A stretch of 64,000 nt of DNA from Modicisalibacter luteus DSM 23508 (GCF_000378505.1 NZ_KB899992.1:248001-312000), one strand, 5' to 3'; shown: positions 31,569 through 43,258, counted from the stretch's first letter. Numbers and translations are program-made. The notes: generated from the sequence alone by a model not told the origin.

Positions 31569-32651
31569 ATGCTGCTTTATTTGGCTGAATTTCTTGCTCA
31601 GTATCAAAACGCTTTTACCGTCTTCGATTACCTGACCCTTCGCATCATTCTGGGCACGCTGACAGCATTGCTGTTGTGCCTGTGGTTTGGGCCGATGATG
31701 ATTCGTCGACTGGTCGAGCGCCAGATCGGTCAGGCCGTGCGCGACGATGGTCCGCAGTCACACCTTTCCAAGGCGGGCACGCCGACCATGGGCGGTGCAA
31801 TGATCCTGCTGGCCATGGCGATCAGTACGCTGCTATGGGGAGATCTGGGCAACCATTATGTCTGGCTGGTGCTGGTCGTGACGCTGGGCTTCGGCGCGAT
31901 TGGCTGGGTTGACGACTATCGCAAGGTCGTAGAGAAGAATCCGCGCGGTTTGCCGGCACGCTGGAAGTATTTCTGGCAAACCGTGCTCGGCATCGGTGCA
32001 GCGGTGGTTCTCTACTACACCGCGGCCAGTCCGGTGGAGACCAGCTTGATCGTGCCGCTTTTCAAGGAAGTCGTGATTCAGCTCGGTCTGTTCTACATCG
32101 TGCTGACGTATCTGGTCATCGTAGGTAGTTCCAATGCCGTCAATCTCACCGATGGGCTCGACGGGTTGGCAATTATGCCCACCGTCATGGTGGCCATGGG
32201 CCTGGCAGTGTTCGCCTATGCCAGCGGTAACGCGGTATTTGCTGACTACCTGCACATTCCCATGGTTCCCGGTGCGGGCGAATTGGCAGTATTCTGCGGC
32301 ACCATAGCGGGGGCGGGCCTAGGCTTTCTATGGTTCAACACATACCCGGCGCAGGTGTTCATGGGCGATGTGGGGGCCCTTGCCTTGGGGGCGGCTCTCG
32401 GCGTCGTGGCGGTCATCGTGCGCCAGGAAATCGTGCTTTTCGTGATGGGCGGCGTCTTTGTCATGGAAACCGTGTCGGTAATCCTTCAGGTCGGCTCCTA
32501 CAAGCTGACCGGACGGCGCATTTTCCGCATGGCGCCGCTGCATCACCATTTCGAACTCAAGGGCTGGCCTGAGCCTCGTGTCATTGTCCGTTTCTGGATC
32601 ATTACCGTGGTGCTGGTACTGATGGGACTGGCGACTCTGAAGATCCGTTGA
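31569..32651 (+). CDS. mraY: phospho-N-acetylmuramoyl-pentapeptide transferase MraY
   Basis: Integral membrane enzyme that makes lipid I from UDP-MurNAc-pentapeptide and undecaprenyl phosphate. From the ATG at 31569 ([12 protein letters not shown]) it has 360 residues, like E. coli MraY, with about ten membrane helices. Conserved motifs are [31 protein letters not shown] and [12 protein letters not shown] longer frame from 31398 lies within murF. Confidence 0.96.
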   Translation: MLLYLAEFLAQYQNAFTVFDYLTLRIILGTLTALLLCLWFGPMMIRRLVERQIGQAVRDDGPQSHLSKAGTPTMGGAMILLAMAISTLLWGDLGNHYVWLVLVVTLGFGAIGWVDDYRKVVEKNPRGLPARWKYFWQTVLGIGAAVVLYYTAASPVETSLIVPLFKEVVIQLGLFYIVLTYLVIVGSSNAVNLTDGLDGLAIMPTVMVAMGLAVFAYASGNAVFADYLHIPMVPGAGELAVFCGTIAGAGLGFLWFNTYPAQVFMGDVGALALGAALGVVAVIVRQEIVLFVMGGVFVMETVSVILQVGSYKLTGRRIFRMAPLHHHFELKGWPEPRVIVRFWIITVVLVLMGLATLKIR

Positions 32652-32720
32652 TACCTGGCCCCGTTGCGTACGGCAGCGCGCATGGTGCTTTTCCTTTCCG
32701 AACTGATCGCTTGAGGTGTA

Positions 32721-34115
32721 ATGCTGGTGGCGCGCGGACAAACCCTAGTCGTCGGGCTTGGCGTATCAGGGCGGGCGATAGCCCGCCACTTGGTACGTGA
32801 AGGTGCTTCCTTCACGGTGGCCGATACCCGAAAGATCCCGCCGGGGCTCGATGAATTCCGAAACGAGTTCCCACAGGTGAGGGTGCATTGTGGTCCTCTG
32901 TCCGAGATCGATCTCGAATCGTTCGAAGAAATTGTGCTGAGCCCCGGCGTGGATCCTCGCTCACCCGGACTGGAGAGCTTTTGGGAACGGTCTCGACAGC
33001 AAGGTTCTGCGCTGAGCATCGTGGGTGAAATTGCATTGTTCACAAGAGCCTGCAGCGCGCCGATTGCGGCGATTACCGGGTCCAATGCCAAATCCACCGT
33101 CACCACGCTGCTCGGCGAGATGGCTCACGAGGTGGGGCTCAATGCCGCGGTGGGGGGGAACCTGGGGACTCCCGCCCTCGATCTGTTGCATGCCCAGCCC
33201 GATGCCGAACTCTTCGTTCTTGAACTATCGAGTTTCCAGTTAGAGACGACCCCCTGCCTGGGGGCGACGACCGCAGCTTTTCTCAACCTGTCGGAAGATC
33301 ACCTGGACCGGCACGGCGACATGGCCGGCTACCGTGCCGCCAAGCTCGGCATCTTTCGCGGAGCGAAGCATGTCGTCGTCAATGCCGAAGACAACATGAC
33401 GTGGCCCGATGACAAGGACTTGCCGGTCGATTGCTTCACCATAAAGCCGCCTCAGGGGCCGCAGTGGGGCATTGCCGTCCATGATGACGGTGGCGGCAAG
33501 GCACCTTGGCTGATGCATGGCTCCAGGCCATTGATGGCTGTGGATGAGTTGCGTTTGCCAGGTCGACACAATCAGGCCAACGTGCTGGCGGCACTGGCCA
33601 TGGGGACACGCCTCGGATTCCCTCTGGAAGCCATGCGGCGTGTGCTAGCTCGCTTCCCGGGCCTGCCTCACCGCGGGCAACTGGTGGGGGCAGTCGACGG
33701 TGTGCGCTGGGTCAACGATTCCAAGGGCACCAATGTTGGGGCTACCCTGGCGGCGATCGATGGCTTGGGCGCCACTCTCGAAGGAAAGTTGATCTGGTTG
33801 GGTGGTGGAGTCGGTAAGGGGGCAGACTTCACGCCCTTGGCTGAGCCGCTGGCTCGCCATGCGCGAGAGGCCATCGTCTTTGGTGCCGATGCGCCGCGCC
33901 TTGTCGAATCGCTTTCCCCCAGTGTCCCTGTCGTTCGGAAAGACTCCCTGGAGCAGGCCCTCGAGCGAGCAGCCTCCATTGCGCGACCCGGGGATTGCGT
34001 TCTTCTGTCACCTGCCTGTGCGAGTCTCGATCAGTTCGCCAACTACATGGCTCGGGGTGAGGCCTTCTGCGAATGGGTGGAACGCCACCTTGAATTCCGG
34101 GAGAAGGGCGCATGA
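32721..34115 (+). CDS. murD: UDP-MurNAc-L-alanine:D-glutamate ligase MurD
   Basis: Cytoplasmic ligase that adds D-glutamate. It has 464 residues: an N-terminal Rossmann UDP-binding domain (LVVGLGVSGRAIARHL), the ATP site ITGSNAKSTVTTL and a C-terminal domain with VNDSKGTNVGAT. The Ala in GSNAKST replaces the usual Gly, as I recall for Pseudomonas MurD. It overlaps ftsW by four bases. Confidence 0.96.
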   Translation: MLVARGQTLVVGLGVSGRAIARHLVREGASFTVADTRKIPPGLDEFRNEFPQVRVHCGPLSEIDLESFEEIVLSPGVDPRSPGLESFWERSRQQGSALSIVGEIALFTRACSAPIAAITGSNAKSTVTTLLGEMAHEVGLNAAVGGNLGTPALDLLHAQPDAELFVLELSSFQLETTPCLGATTAAFLNLSEDHLDRHGDMAGYRAAKLGIFRGAKHVVVNAEDNMTWPDDKDLPVDCFTIKPPQGPQWGIAVHDDGGGKAPWLMHGSRPLMAVDELRLPGRHNQANVLAALAMGTRLGFPLEAMRRVLARFPGLPHRGQLVGAVDGVRWVNDSKGTNVGATLAAIDGLGATLEGKLIWLGGGVGKGADFTPLAEPLARHAREAIVFGADAPRLVESLSPSVPVVRKDSLEQALERAASIARPGDCVLLSPACASLDQFANYMARGEAFCEWVERHLEFREKGA

Positions 34116-35308
34116 CATTGGGACGTTTGCAGCGCATTAGGCAGCGCCTGTCCACCCAGGGGCAACCCTTTGATGGCTGGCTGCTGCTGGCTGCCGTAGC
34201 GCTGCTGCTGATCGGGCTGGTCATGGTCACGTCGGCCTCGACCGAGGTGGCAACAGGGTTGACGGGCAATCCTTTTTATTATGGTCTCCGGCATGGGGTG
34301 TTCGTACTCATCGCTAGCCTGGTGGCGGTGGGGGTGCTCTATGTGCCTTTGTCGGCATGGCAACGCAATGGTCCTTGGTTACTTCTGGCTGGGCTCTTCC
34401 TGCTGATCGCGGTATTAATCATCGGTACCGAGGTCAACGGCAGTAAACGCTGGATTCCGCTGGGACCAATCAATATTCAGGCCTCGGAAGTAGCCAAGCT
34501 CTTTCTCATTGTTTATGTCGCGGGCTATCTGGAGCGATTCCTTCCCGGCGTACGTAAGTCCTGGTGGGAGTTTCTCAAGCCGCTGATCATCCTGATGCCG
34601 ATAGGCATACTGTTAATCCTCGAGCCCGATTACGGCGCCCTAGTGGTAATGACCGGCTGTGTCATGGGGATGCTGCTGCTAGCGGGAGCTCCAATGATCC
34701 GCTTCATCCTGTTGCTCAGCGTAGTGCTGGCGCTGGGCGTGTACGTGGCTATCGCCGAGCCTTACAGGCTCGAGCGCATCACCAGTTTTGCCGACCCTTG
34801 GGCCGACATGTATGACTCGGGATATCAGCTGACCCAGGCGCTGATTGCCTACGGACGCGGCCAATGGTTGGGATTGGGGCTAGGTGACAGCGTCCAGAAA
34901 CTGTTCTATCTGCCCGAGGCCCACACCGATTTCGTATTCGCCGTGATTGCTGAGGAGTTGGGGCTGGTCGGGGCGATTACCGTCGTCGGCCTGTTCGCCT
35001 TGCTGGTTTATCGCGCGTTGCATATCGGCAGGCAGGCGGAACTGCAACGATTGCCGTTTGCTGCGTATCTCAGCTACGGTATCGGGCTGGTCTTCGGCGC
35101 CCAGGCGTTCATTAACATCGGGGTGAGTACCGGCATACTGCCCACCAAGGGATTGACTTTGCCCTTGTTGAGCTATGGAGGATCCAGCCTGGTCGTCAGC
35201 TGTGTCATGGTGGCGTTGTTACTGCGTGTCGACAACGAGACGCGTCGGCGTCGACAAGCGCCGGCTCCGGCTCCGGCCAAACGACTACAAGGAGCGGCTT
35301 CCCAGTGA
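34112..35308 (+). CDS. ftsW: septal peptidoglycan glycosyltransferase FtsW
   Basis: SEDS-family polymerase of lipid II that works with FtsI. It has 398 residues and about ten membrane helices. Family motifs are VMVTSASTEVA, NGSKRWIPLGPINIQASEVAK, PDYGA, the large periplasmic loop with TSFADPWADMYDSGYQLTQ, GLGLGDSVQKLFYLPEAHTDF and the C-terminal LPLLSYGGSS. It overlaps the murG GTG start. Confidence 0.96.
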   Translation: MTLGRLQRIRQRLSTQGQPFDGWLLLAAVALLLIGLVMVTSASTEVATGLTGNPFYYGLRHGVFVLIASLVAVGVLYVPLSAWQRNGPWLLLAGLFLLIAVLIIGTEVNGSKRWIPLGPINIQASEVAKLFLIVYVAGYLERFLPGVRKSWWEFLKPLIILMPIGILLILEPDYGALVVMTGCVMGMLLLAGAPMIRFILLLSVVLALGVYVAIAEPYRLERITSFADPWADMYDSGYQLTQALIAYGRGQWLGLGLGDSVQKLFYLPEAHTDFVFAVIAEELGLVGAITVVGLFALLVYRALHIGRQAELQRLPFAAYLSYGIGLVFGAQAFINIGVSTGILPTKGLTLPLLSYGGSSLVVSCVMVALLLRVDNETRRRRQAPAPAPAKRLQGAASQ

Positions 35309-36414
35309 AATCTCAGGCAGTCCAGTCGCGTCGGGCATTGATCATGGCTGGCGGAACCGGGGGGCACGTCATCCCGGCCTTGTCGCTGGCACGTGCCTTG
35401 CAAACGCGGGGTATCGACGTTGAGTGGCTGGGAAGTCCACGGGGTATTGAAAACCGTCTGGTTCCCGAGGCGAACATTCCTCTGCACTGTATCGATGTCG
35501 CCGGATTACGTGGCAATGGGGCAGCGGGGTGGCTAACCGCTCCCTGGCAGCTTGCCCGCGCTATCGGACAAGCGCGCCGTGTCATCCAGCGCTACGACCC
35601 ACAGCTTGTGGTGGGCATGGGGGGATTCGCAAGCGGGCCTGGAGGTTTGGCAGCCTGGCTGTCCCGGCGACCATTGGTCATTCACGAGCAAAATGCGGTG
35701 GCCGGCATGACTAACCAGGCCTTGTCCCGCCTGGCAACGCGAGTCTACGCCGCTTTTCCCGGGGCCTTTCGCAAGGCAGGCAAGTCGCACCGGGAAATCA
35801 TCATCGGCAACCCCGTGCGTGATGAGATCGCAACCTTGGGTGTCACGCCGCGACAGGCCGATGCCATGCAGGGGCGGCGCTTGCGTCTGTTGGTGGTAGG
35901 AGGGTCGCTGGGCGCTGTAGCGCTTAATGAATGCCTGCCCCAAGCGCTGGCATTAGTGGCTGAAGCGCAGCGCCCCGAAGTACGTCATCAGGCCGGTCGC
36001 GGTAAGGAGGAGGTCACTCGCCAAGGCTATGATACCGCCAACGTCGAAGCCGAGGTCAGCGACTTCATCGTCGACATGGCAGCCGCCTACGATTGGGCCG
36101 ATGTGGTAGTGTGCCGAGCCGGTGCGTTGACCGTCGCCGAACTTGCTGCCGCTGCGAAACCGGCGCTTTTTGTCCCGTTTCCGCATGCCGTCGACGATCA
36201 TCAGACGGCCAATGCCCAGCATTTGGTCAATGCCGGTGCAGCGCACCTGATACCCCAGACTACTCTGAGTGCGGAGGGCCTCGCCATGTCGTTGACCTCC
36301 ATGCTCGATCCTGACGTTCTTGCCACCATGGCCGGTGCCGCACGCGCCTGTGCTCATCTGGACGCGGTTGAGCGCCTGGTGGCGGGTTGCTTGGAGATAG
36401 GTTTTGAGCGATAG
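35305..36414 (+). CDS. murG: UDP-GlcNAc:lipid I N-acetylglucosaminyltransferase MurG
   Basis: Peripheral membrane glycosyltransferase that makes lipid II. It has 369 residues. The start is GTG, overlapping the ftsW stop. G-loops are [16 protein letters not shown] and [13 protein letters not shown] (the second usually reads GGSQGA). The acceptor-binding [12 protein letters not shown]-type segment and [15 protein letters not shown] are present. Its last bases overlap the murC start. Confidence 0.96.
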   Translation: MKSQAVQSRRALIMAGGTGGHVIPALSLARALQTRGIDVEWLGSPRGIENRLVPEANIPLHCIDVAGLRGNGAAGWLTAPWQLARAIGQARRVIQRYDPQLVVGMGGFASGPGGLAAWLSRRPLVIHEQNAVAGMTNQALSRLATRVYAAFPGAFRKAGKSHREIIIGNPVRDEIATLGVTPRQADAMQGRRLRLLVVGGSLGAVALNECLPQALALVAEAQRPEVRHQAGRGKEEVTRQGYDTANVEAEVSDFIVDMAAAYDWADVVVCRAGALTVAELAAAAKPALFVPFPHAVDDHQTANAQHLVNAGAAHLIPQTTLSAEGLAMSLTSMLDPDVLATMAGAARACAHLDAVERLVAGCLEIGFER

Positions 36415-37873
36415 CGAATTTCCTTCCGTGCCGGGCCAGGCACGCCGCAACGGGCTGGGTATGCGCCGTATCCAGCGTATTCATTTTGTCGGTATTGGCG
36501 GTGCCGGGATGTGCGGTATCGCCGAAGTGCTGGTCAACCAGGGCTATCAGGTCAGTGGTAGTGACCTCAAGGAGTCGGTCGTCACTACCCACCTGCGCGA
36601 TTGCGGCATTAGGGTCGATATCGGGCATGCGACAAGCAATGCCGAGAATGCCGATGTAGTTGTAGTGTCGACTGCGGTCGATGCCAGTAACCCTGAAATC
36701 GCCTGGGCGCGTAAGCATCGCGTGCCGGTCGTGCGACGGGCGGAAATGCTGGCCGAGCTGATGCGCTTCCGGCATGGTATCGCCGTTGCCGGCACCCATG
36801 GCAAGACAACCACGACAAGTCTGACAGCCACCTTGCTCGCAGAAGGTGGGTTCGACCCCACATTCGTCATCGGGGGCAAACTGACCAGTGCCGGGACCAA
36901 TGCGCGCCTAGGTGAAGGCGATTACCTGGTTGCCGAGGCCGACGAGTCAGACGCCTCCTTTCTGCATCTGCAGCCTATGGTATCGATCGTTACCAATATC
37001 GATGCCGACCATATGGCGACCTATGCCGGAGATTTCGCCAAGCTGAAGGATACCTTCATCGAGTTTCTGCATAACCTGCCATTCTACGGTATGGCCGTGT
37101 TGTGTCTCGACGACGACAATGTGCGTAACCTGCTTCCCCGCGTGCAGCGTCAGTTCGTCACTTACGGTTTCAGTCAGGATGCAGATTACAGGATCACCGA
37201 GTTCGTTCAGGAGGCGGGAGAGGTCCGATTCACCGCAGTGCGGCCCGAGGGTTATGCTCCCTTGGCGGTACGCTTGGCCATGCCCGGCGAGCACAACGCT
37301 CTGAATGCGTTGGCAGCCATTGCAGTGGCGACCGATGCGGGCGTTGACGACGACGCCATCCAGCAAGGGCTGGCCGGCTTTGCGGGTGTCGGGCGTCGCT
37401 TCCAGGTACATGGCGATTATGCACTGCCGCATGGCGCAGGCGAGGTCATGCTGGTCGACGACTATGGACATCATCCACGCGAAGTCGAGATGGTGATTCG
37501 AGCCGTTCGTGCGGGTTGGCCAAAGCGTCGCCTGGTAATGCTCTATCAGCCGCACCGTTACTCCCGTACCCACGATCTCTACGAAGACTTCGTACGTGTG
37601 CTGTCCGGCGTCGATACCTTGCTGCTGCTCGATGTCTATAGCGCAGGTGAGTCGCCCATTCCCGGCGCCGAGGGGAGAACTCTGGCGGGGTCGATTCGCC
37701 AGCGCGGCCAGGTGGATCCGATTTTTGTCGAGCATAAGGACGAACTACCCAGACTACTTGCGCATGTACTGCGTGATGGCGATATCCTGATCACGCAGGG
37801 TGCCGGAGATGTCGGTGGTATTGCTATTTCGCTGGCAGCGAGCCGGCTTAGGCTTGATGAGGTGGAACTATGA
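36404..37873 (+). CDS. murC: UDP-N-acetylmuramate:L-alanine ligase MurC
   Basis: Adds L-alanine to UDP-MurNAc. It has 489 residues if started at the TTG at 36404, which has GGAG about ten bases upstream and overlaps murG by 11 bases. An ATG at 36461 ([17 protein letters not shown]) would drop 19 residues. The length of the E. coli N-terminus favours a longer form. The ATP motif is [11 protein letters not shown]; the substrate motif [12 protein letters not shown] is also present. Confidence 0.95.
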   Translation: MSDSEFPSVPGQARRNGLGMRRIQRIHFVGIGGAGMCGIAEVLVNQGYQVSGSDLKESVVTTHLRDCGIRVDIGHATSNAENADVVVVSTAVDASNPEIAWARKHRVPVVRRAEMLAELMRFRHGIAVAGTHGKTTTTSLTATLLAEGGFDPTFVIGGKLTSAGTNARLGEGDYLVAEADESDASFLHLQPMVSIVTNIDADHMATYAGDFAKLKDTFIEFLHNLPFYGMAVLCLDDDNVRNLLPRVQRQFVTYGFSQDADYRITEFVQEAGEVRFTAVRPEGYAPLAVRLAMPGEHNALNALAAIAVATDAGVDDDAIQQGLAGFAGVGRRFQVHGDYALPHGAGEVMLVDDYGHHPREVEMVIRAVRAGWPKRRLVMLYQPHRYSRTHDLYEDFVRVLSGVDTLLLLDVYSAGESPIPGAEGRTLAGSIRQRGQVDPIFVEHKDELPRLLAHVLRDGDILITQGAGDVGGIAISLAASRLRLDEVEL

Positions 37874-38817
37874 GCCGCAACCTGCATGAAAGTAATGCAT
37901 TGGGCCCGTCTCAGTTCGGTCGGGTAATTGTGCTGTATGGTGGCGACTCGGCAGAGCGGGAAGTGTCCCTGGTCAGTGGTGCCGCCGTTCTGGCCTCTCT
38001 GCAGCGCAGTGGCATCGATGCTCGCGGGTACGACCTGGCAGCAGGTGGGCTGAGTGGTCTCGAGGCGCTGGCCCCAGATCGGGTTTTCATAGCCATGCAC
38101 GGCAGGGGTGGGGAAGACGGCACCTTGCAAGGGGCATTGGAGCTGCTGGGTATCCCCTATACAGGCAGTGGCGTGCTGGCCTCGGCACTCGGCATGGACA
38201 AGCAGCGTACTAAGCAGGTCTGGCAAGCGATGGGCTTGCCGACCCCGGAAAGCATTACGCTGTCTTCAGAAGCAAACTGGGAGGCAGTCGTCGAGCGACT
38301 TGGCCTGCCGATGATCGTCAAGCCAGTGCATGAAGGCTCGACCCTTGGCATCACGATTGTCGATGATCTCGAGGCGCTAAAATCCGCCTACCAGGAAGCC
38401 GCACGCTATGACGCGGCGGTGATGGCTGAGCGCTTCATCCGTGGTGAGGAATATACCGTCTCGTTGCTCGGCGATGACGAATTGCCTGCCATTCGTGTCG
38501 AAGTTCCCAGTGGTTTCTACGATTACGAGGCCAAATATCATTCCAACGAAACGCTTTATCATTTGCCTTGTGGTCTTGATGAGCCAACCGAGCGGGTATT
38601 GGCAGCGCTATGTCGGCAGGCCTTCGATGCGATTGGCGGCCATGGCTGGGGGAGAGTAGACGTGATGCGTGATGCTCAAGGCCAGTTCTGGTTGTTGGAG
38701 GTCAACACCGTTCCCGGCATGACCGACCACAGTTTGGTGCCGCAGTCGGCTGCGCACGCCGGTCTTGGGTTCGACGCGCTGGTGCTGCGCATTCTCGCTA
38801 CGTCACTGGAGCGCTGA
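37870..38817 (+). CDS. ddlB: D-alanine:D-alanine ligase
   Basis: ATP-grasp enzyme that makes D-Ala-D-Ala for MurF. It has 315 residues. An N-terminal domain [19 protein letters not shown] leads to [15 protein letters not shown], the ATP-grasp core [14 protein letters not shown] and the metal-binding [15 protein letters not shown]. The tyrosine in [10 protein letters not shown] supports D-Ala rather than D-lactate specificity. It overlaps murC by four bases. Confidence 0.95.
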   Translation: MSRNLHESNALGPSQFGRVIVLYGGDSAEREVSLVSGAAVLASLQRSGIDARGYDLAAGGLSGLEALAPDRVFIAMHGRGGEDGTLQGALELLGIPYTGSGVLASALGMDKQRTKQVWQAMGLPTPESITLSSEANWEAVVERLGLPMIVKPVHEGSTLGITIVDDLEALKSAYQEAARYDAAVMAERFIRGEEYTVSLLGDDELPAIRVEVPSGFYDYEAKYHSNETLYHLPCGLDEPTERVLAALCRQAFDAIGGHGWGRVDVMRDAQGQFWLLEVNTVPGMTDHSLVPQSAAHAGLGFDALVLRILATSLER

Positions 38818-38821
38818 TAGC

Positions 38822-39544
38822 ATGGCCTCGGCCGGATCTCGCGGCTCACTCCTTGGGTTGGTTTTGCTGCTGATACTGCTGGGAGCCGGTGGGCGGACCC
38901 TTTGGTTGTGGTTGGACCGGCCGGTCGAACGTGTATCGATTCGCGGTGAACTGGAATATGTAAGCGCTAGCTACCTGAGGGAGCAACTGGCACCGCTGGT
39001 GCGCGGCCAGACGTGGCTGACGGTGGATCTCAAGGCGCTGCGCGAACAGGCACGGGCCATCGATTGGCTGGCTGAGGTCAGAGTTTCGCGCCACTGGCCG
39101 GATGCCTTGACCTTCGAGCTTTACGAACAGGAGCCGGTCGCGCGCTGGAACGACAACCTGCTGCTTAATCCGCGTGGCACACCCTTCCGGCGTGGCGAGG
39201 TAGATGTACCAGATGACTTGCCCGATCTGGCGGGGCCAGAGGGCAGTGGCGCCGAAGTCCTGGCGCTTCTCGATCAGTTACAGAGTGGCCTTGCCCCGTT
39301 GGGCCTGAATGTTACCCAACTACGCCTGGAAGACCGGGGAGCTTGGCGTTTCCAGGTCAACGACGGTGTCTGGGTCATGCTTGGTCGCAATCAGCGCGAT
39401 ACGCGCCTGGCCCGCTTTGCAGTTGCCTGGCAGCGTCAACTTGGTGAGCAATCTTCGCAGATTCGCTATATCGACTTGCGCTACCCTAACGGCGTTGTCG
39501 TAGCCTGGCATGGCGAGACAAATGTCGAGGTTTCGGAAGGATAG
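38822..39544 (+). CDS. ftsQ: cell division protein FtsQ
   Basis: Bitopic divisome protein with a periplasmic POTRA domain. It has 240 residues from the ATG at 38822: a short cytoplasmic end, a membrane helix (SLLGLVLLLILLGAGGRTLW), POTRA (VERVSIRGELEYVSASYLRE) and the beta domain (VSRHWPDALTFELYEQEPVARW). A 206-base AT-rich gap follows before ftsA; in E. coli ftsQ and ftsA overlap. Confidence 0.94.
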   Translation: MASAGSRGSLLGLVLLLILLGAGGRTLWLWLDRPVERVSIRGELEYVSASYLREQLAPLVRGQTWLTVDLKALREQARAIDWLAEVRVSRHWPDALTFELYEQEPVARWNDNLLLNPRGTPFRRGEVDVPDDLPDLAGPEGSGAEVLALLDQLQSGLAPLGLNVTQLRLEDRGAWRFQVNDGVWVMLGRNQRDTRLARFAVAWQRQLGEQSSQIRYIDLRYPNGVVVAWHGETNVEVSEG

Positions 39545-39750
39545 TAACGTTAGCGTTGCTTTTTTTAACGCGAGAGCCCGCCAGCAAAGGTGTCGAGGTA
39601 TTTCTTTCAACAAAAAATCCCCGTATTCTGTTGCTGACTTTGAGTATGGGCTGGTTAAATAATAATTATTGTTTACTTAATTGGCCAAAATACCTTATTT
39701 AGTAAATCAGTGGTTCAAATATTGTGAAGATCGAGGAGTGACCCCGACCC
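39545..39750 (+). promoter_or_regulatory. AT-rich ftsQ-ftsA intergenic region, likely ftsAZ promoter region
   Basis: 206 bases, far richer in A+T than the surrounding genes (especially 39655-39710). No ORF is credible. Several -35-like hexamers (TTGAGT 39640, TTGTTT 39669) and T/A-rich -10-like stretches occur, but none makes a convincing pair. The ribosome site GAGGAG lies just before ftsA. A dedicated promoter for ftsA-ftsZ is the likely function. Confidence 0.5.
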
Positions 39751-41028
39751 ATGGCAGGACAATCCAATGCTTCCAATATGGTCGTCGGGCTGGATATAGG
39801 AACATCCAAGGTAGTAGCTATCGTTGGCCAGCCAAATGACGATGGCGGGTTGGAGATTGCCGGGATCGGTTCCCATCCTTCGCGCGGAATGAAAAAGGGT
39901 GTGGTCATCAATATCGAATCCACGGTGCAGTCCATTCAGCGTGCCGTGGAAGAAGCCGAACTGATGGCCGGTTGTGACATCCACTCAGTTTATGTCGGGG
40001 TGGCGGGCAGCCATATTAGTTCGATGAATTCCGATGGTGTCGTCGCGATCAAGGACCGTGAAGTCACGCCGTCGGACATCGACCGTGTCATCGACTCTGC
40101 CCGGGCGAGGGCCATTTCCGAAGGGCAGCGCATCTTGCATGTGCTACCTCAGGAATTTGCCATCGATACTCAGGAAGGCATTCGCGAGCCGTTGGGCATG
40201 TCCGGCGTTCGGCTAGAGGCCAGAGTTCATCTGGTGACGGCTGCCCTGAATGCCGTGCAGAACATAGAAAAATGCGTGCGGCGTTGCGGACTTGAGGTGG
40301 ATGCCATCATTCTTGAACAACTCGCCTCGAGCCATGCGGTCCTTACCGAGGACGAGCGAGAGTTGGGCGTCTGCATGGTTGATATCGGTGGCGGTACGAC
40401 CGATATCGCCGTGTTCACCGAAGGTGCTATCCGTCATACGGCCGTCATTCCGATTGCCGGTGATCAGGTAACCAACGATATCGCCATGGCGTTACGCACG
40501 CCGACGCAATATGCCGAGGATATCAAGGTCAAGTACGCCTGTGCGCTGACCCAACTGGCCTCGAGCGATGAAATGATCAAGGTTCCCAGTGTGGGTGACC
40601 GCCCGGCCCGAGATCTGTCTCGCCAAGCCTTGGCCGAAGTGGTCGAACCTCGTTATGAGGAACTGTTTACTTTGGTACGCGAAGAACTGCGACGCAGCGG
40701 TTACGAGGACCTCGTGGCGGCGGGTGTAGTACTCACTGGAGGAACGTCGCGTATGGAAGGGGTGGTCGAACTGGCCGAAGAAATCTTCCATATGCCGGTA
40801 CGTATCGCCTGCCCGCAGAACGTTCGCGGTCTGGCTGACGTGGTGCGTAATCCGATTTATTCCACGGGAGTGGGTTTGCTACTCTACGGAATGCGGGATG
40901 CCAGTAAGCAGGCCCAGAGCCGAGCGGTATCCGCCCAGCCCCGTAGAGAGGAAATCTCTCGGCGTGGTAGCAAGGATGGCATCTCGACGCTGGAACGGGT
41001 CAAGAGCTGGTTCAAAGGAAATTTCTGA
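39751..41028 (+). CDS. ftsA: cell division protein FtsA
   Basis: Actin-like ATPase that tethers FtsZ to the membrane. It has 425 residues. Actin-fold motifs are [16 protein letters not shown] (phosphate 1), [14 protein letters not shown] (phosphate 2) and [16 protein letters not shown] (adenosine). The C-terminal amphipathic helix for membrane binding is [12 protein letters not shown]. It is followed by ftsZ after 37 bases. Confidence 0.97.
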   Translation: MAGQSNASNMVVGLDIGTSKVVAIVGQPNDDGGLEIAGIGSHPSRGMKKGVVINIESTVQSIQRAVEEAELMAGCDIHSVYVGVAGSHISSMNSDGVVAIKDREVTPSDIDRVIDSARARAISEGQRILHVLPQEFAIDTQEGIREPLGMSGVRLEARVHLVTAALNAVQNIEKCVRRCGLEVDAIILEQLASSHAVLTEDERELGVCMVDIGGGTTDIAVFTEGAIRHTAVIPIAGDQVTNDIAMALRTPTQYAEDIKVKYACALTQLASSDEMIKVPSVGDRPARDLSRQALAEVVEPRYEELFTLVREELRRSGYEDLVAAGVVLTGGTSRMEGVVELAEEIFHMPVRIACPQNVRGLADVVRNPIYSTGVGLLLYGMRDASKQAQSRAVSAQPRREEISRRGSKDGISTLERVKSWFKGNF

Positions 41029-41065
41029 CAGGGGCCGCATCCATGCGGTCACAGGAGACGGGGCA

Positions 41066-42229
41066 ATGTTCGAACTGGTAGATAATGCACCTTCCAGCAG
41101 CGCAGTCATCAAGGTGATCGGCGTTGGTGGAGGCGGCGGCAATGCCGTCAATCACATGGTCGAAAGCAACATCGAAGGCGTTGAGTTCATCTGCGCCAAC
41201 ACCGATGCGCAGGCGCTCAAGCGTGTTGCTGCCAAGACCGTTCTCCAGTTGGGTAGTGAGATCACCAAGGGGCTCGGTGCCGGTGCCAGCCCTGAAGTCG
41301 GCCGTCAGGCGGCGATGGAAGATCGCGACAAGATCGCTGAGCTCCTCCAGGGCGCCGACATGGTCTTCATTACTGCGGGTATGGGTGGTGGCACCGGTAC
41401 CGGCGGGGCGCCTGTCGTCGCGCAGGTGGCAAAGGAACTGGGTATCCTTACCGTTGCCGTAGTGACTCGGCCTTTCCCCTTCGAAGGCCCTAAGCGCATG
41501 CGTGTGGCGGAAGAGGGTATGCGCGAGCTTTCAGAGCACGTCGACTCGCTGATTACCATTCCCAACGAGAAGCTGCTGGCGGTGTTGGGCAAGAGCGCCA
41601 GTTTGCTGACAGCCTTCAGTGCGGCCAATGATGTATTGTTGGGGGCCGTGCAAGGGATTGCCGAGCTGATCACCAGTCCTGGCATCATCAACGTCGACTT
41701 TGCCGACGTCCGTACAGTAATGTCCGAGATGGGCATGGCAATGATGGGTACTGGTGGAGCCACTGGCGAGAACCGAGCCCGTGAAGCTGCCGAAAAGGCG
41801 ATCCGCAGCCCGCTCCTGGAAGATATCGATCTGCATGGTGCGCGAGGGATTCTCGTCAACATCACTGCTGGCCCCGATTTGTCGATCGGCGAGTTCAATG
41901 ATGTCGGCGCGACCGTACAGGAGTTCGCTTCGCAAGATGCCACCATCGTGGTGGGGACTGCCATCGACATGGAAATGGCTGACGAGCTGCGTGTTACCGT
42001 AGTGGCAGCTGGCCTCGATGGTCGTAAGGAAAAGGCCGTGACCCGCGAGAGCGCCTCACGTCCAGAGACAACGGACTATCGCAAGCTGCAGCAGCCTACG
42101 GTCATGCGTCAGCAGGCGGCCAAGGCCGATCAGGACAATGCCGCCAAGGCGCGCCAGGAGAAGCGTAAGTCACAAGAGCTAGACGATTACCTCGATATCC
42201 CGGCTTTCCTGCGGCGTCAGGCCGATTGA
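41066..42229 (+). CDS. ftsZ: cell division GTPase FtsZ
   Basis: Tubulin homologue that forms the Z ring. From the ATG at 41066, preceded by AGGAG, it has 387 residues. The tubulin signature GGGTGTG is in [17 protein letters not shown]. The T7 loop [11 protein letters not shown] and the conserved C-terminal peptide [13 protein letters not shown], which binds FtsA and ZipA, are present. A linker rich in Q, K and A precedes the tail. Confidence 0.98.
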   Translation: MFELVDNAPSSSAVIKVIGVGGGGGNAVNHMVESNIEGVEFICANTDAQALKRVAAKTVLQLGSEITKGLGAGASPEVGRQAAMEDRDKIAELLQGADMVFITAGMGGGTGTGGAPVVAQVAKELGILTVAVVTRPFPFEGPKRMRVAEEGMRELSEHVDSLITIPNEKLLAVLGKSASLLTAFSAANDVLLGAVQGIAELITSPGIINVDFADVRTVMSEMGMAMMGTGGATGENRAREAAEKAIRSPLLEDIDLHGARGILVNITAGPDLSIGEFNDVGATVQEFASQDATIVVGTAIDMEMADELRVTVVAAGLDGRKEKAVTRESASRPETTDYRKLQQPTVMRQQAAKADQDNAAKARQEKRKSQELDDYLDIPAFLRRQAD

Positions 42230-42271
42230 GTTGTGCTATCGGAGCCATAGTGATGGCCGGACGACGAAATT

Positions 42272-42300
42272 TTGTTTAAACAGTCGTTTGATGGTATAGT
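42272..42300 (+). promoter_or_regulatory. sigma-70 promoter for lpxC
   Basis: -35 TTGTTT (42272-42277), 17-base spacer, -10 TATAGT (42295-42300). Predicted start is near 42307, about 37 bases before the lpxC ATG. This fits the independent lpxC promoter known at the end of the dcw cluster in E. coli. Confidence 0.7.
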
Positions 42301-42343
42301 GAACACTGTTTGACAACCTTTAGTGACAGCCTGGCCATTGCCC

Positions 42344-43258
42344 ATGATCAAACAACGCACTCTCAAGAATACCATGCGCGCCACTGGCGTCGGTCTGCAT
42401 TCCGGTGAGAAGGTCTACCTCACGTTGCGTCCGGCTCCGGTCAACACCGGGATCGTGTTCGTGAGAACCGATCTCGAGCCCGAGGTGCGCATACCGGCAC
42501 GTGCCGAAAACGTCACCGACACTGTGCTGTGTACTGCCCTGTCCAGCAACGGTGCCAAGGTGGCTACGGTTGAACATCTAATGTCCGCGTTCGCCGGCCT
42601 GGGTATCGACAATGCGATTGTCGAGCTCAGTGCACCGGAGGTGCCGATCATGGATGGAAGTGCAGGGCCTTTCGTCTTTCTTATCCAGTCGGCCGGTATC
42701 GAAGAGCAGAACGCAGCCAAGAAGTTCATCCGCATCAAGCGCGAAATTGGCGTGTGCGAAAACGGTAAGGAAGCGGTTTTTCTGCCTTATGACGGCTTCA
42801 AGGTATCGTTCTCCATCGATTTCGATCATCCAGTATTCGAGCATCAGAACCAGACCGCTGTAGTCGACTTCTCGACCACTTCGTTCGTCAAGGAAGTGTC
42901 ACGAGCGCGTACCTTCGGCTTCATGCGTGATCTGGAGTTTCTGCGCTCACAGAACCTGGCGCTGGGTGGCAGCCTCGACAATGCCATCGTGGTCGATGAA
43001 TATCGTATCCTGAACGAAGGCGGGCTGCGCTACGAGGATGAGTTCGTCAAACACAAGGTCCTCGATGCTATCGGCGATCTTTACCAGCTTGGTTACAGCC
43101 TGATTGGCGAGTTCCGTGGCGTAAAATCCGGTCACGCCCTCAACAACCAGTTATGTCGCGCCATGCAGGCCAACCCCGATGCCTGGGAAATCGTGACCTT
43201 CGAGGGTGAAGCCCAGAAAGCGCCGATCTCTTACGCAGCACCTGCCATGGCAGTTTAA
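42344..43258 (+). CDS. lpxC: UDP-3-O-acyl-N-acetylglucosamine deacetylase LpxC
   Basis: Zinc deacetylase and committed step of lipid A synthesis. From the ATG at 42344 ([11 protein letters not shown]) it has 304 residues, one fewer than E. coli. Zinc ligands are H78 (VEHLMSA), H237 and D241 (HKVLDAIGD); the catalytic His is in GHALNNQL. An upstream GTG at 42323 would fall in the early leader and is not needed. The C-terminus ends in [10 protein letters not shown]. coli LpxC is degraded through its C-terminus by FtsH. Confidence 0.97.
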   Translation: MIKQRTLKNTMRATGVGLHSGEKVYLTLRPAPVNTGIVFVRTDLEPEVRIPARAENVTDTVLCTALSSNGAKVATVEHLMSAFAGLGIDNAIVELSAPEVPIMDGSAGPFVFLIQSAGIEEQNAAKKFIRIKREIGVCENGKEAVFLPYDGFKVSFSIDFDHPVFEHQNQTAVVDFSTTSFVKEVSRARTFGFMRDLEFLRSQNLALGGSLDNAIVVDEYRILNEGGLRYEDEFVKHKVLDAIGDLYQLGYSLIGEFRGVKSGHALNNQLCRAMQANPDAWEIVTFEGEAQKAPISYAAPAMAV

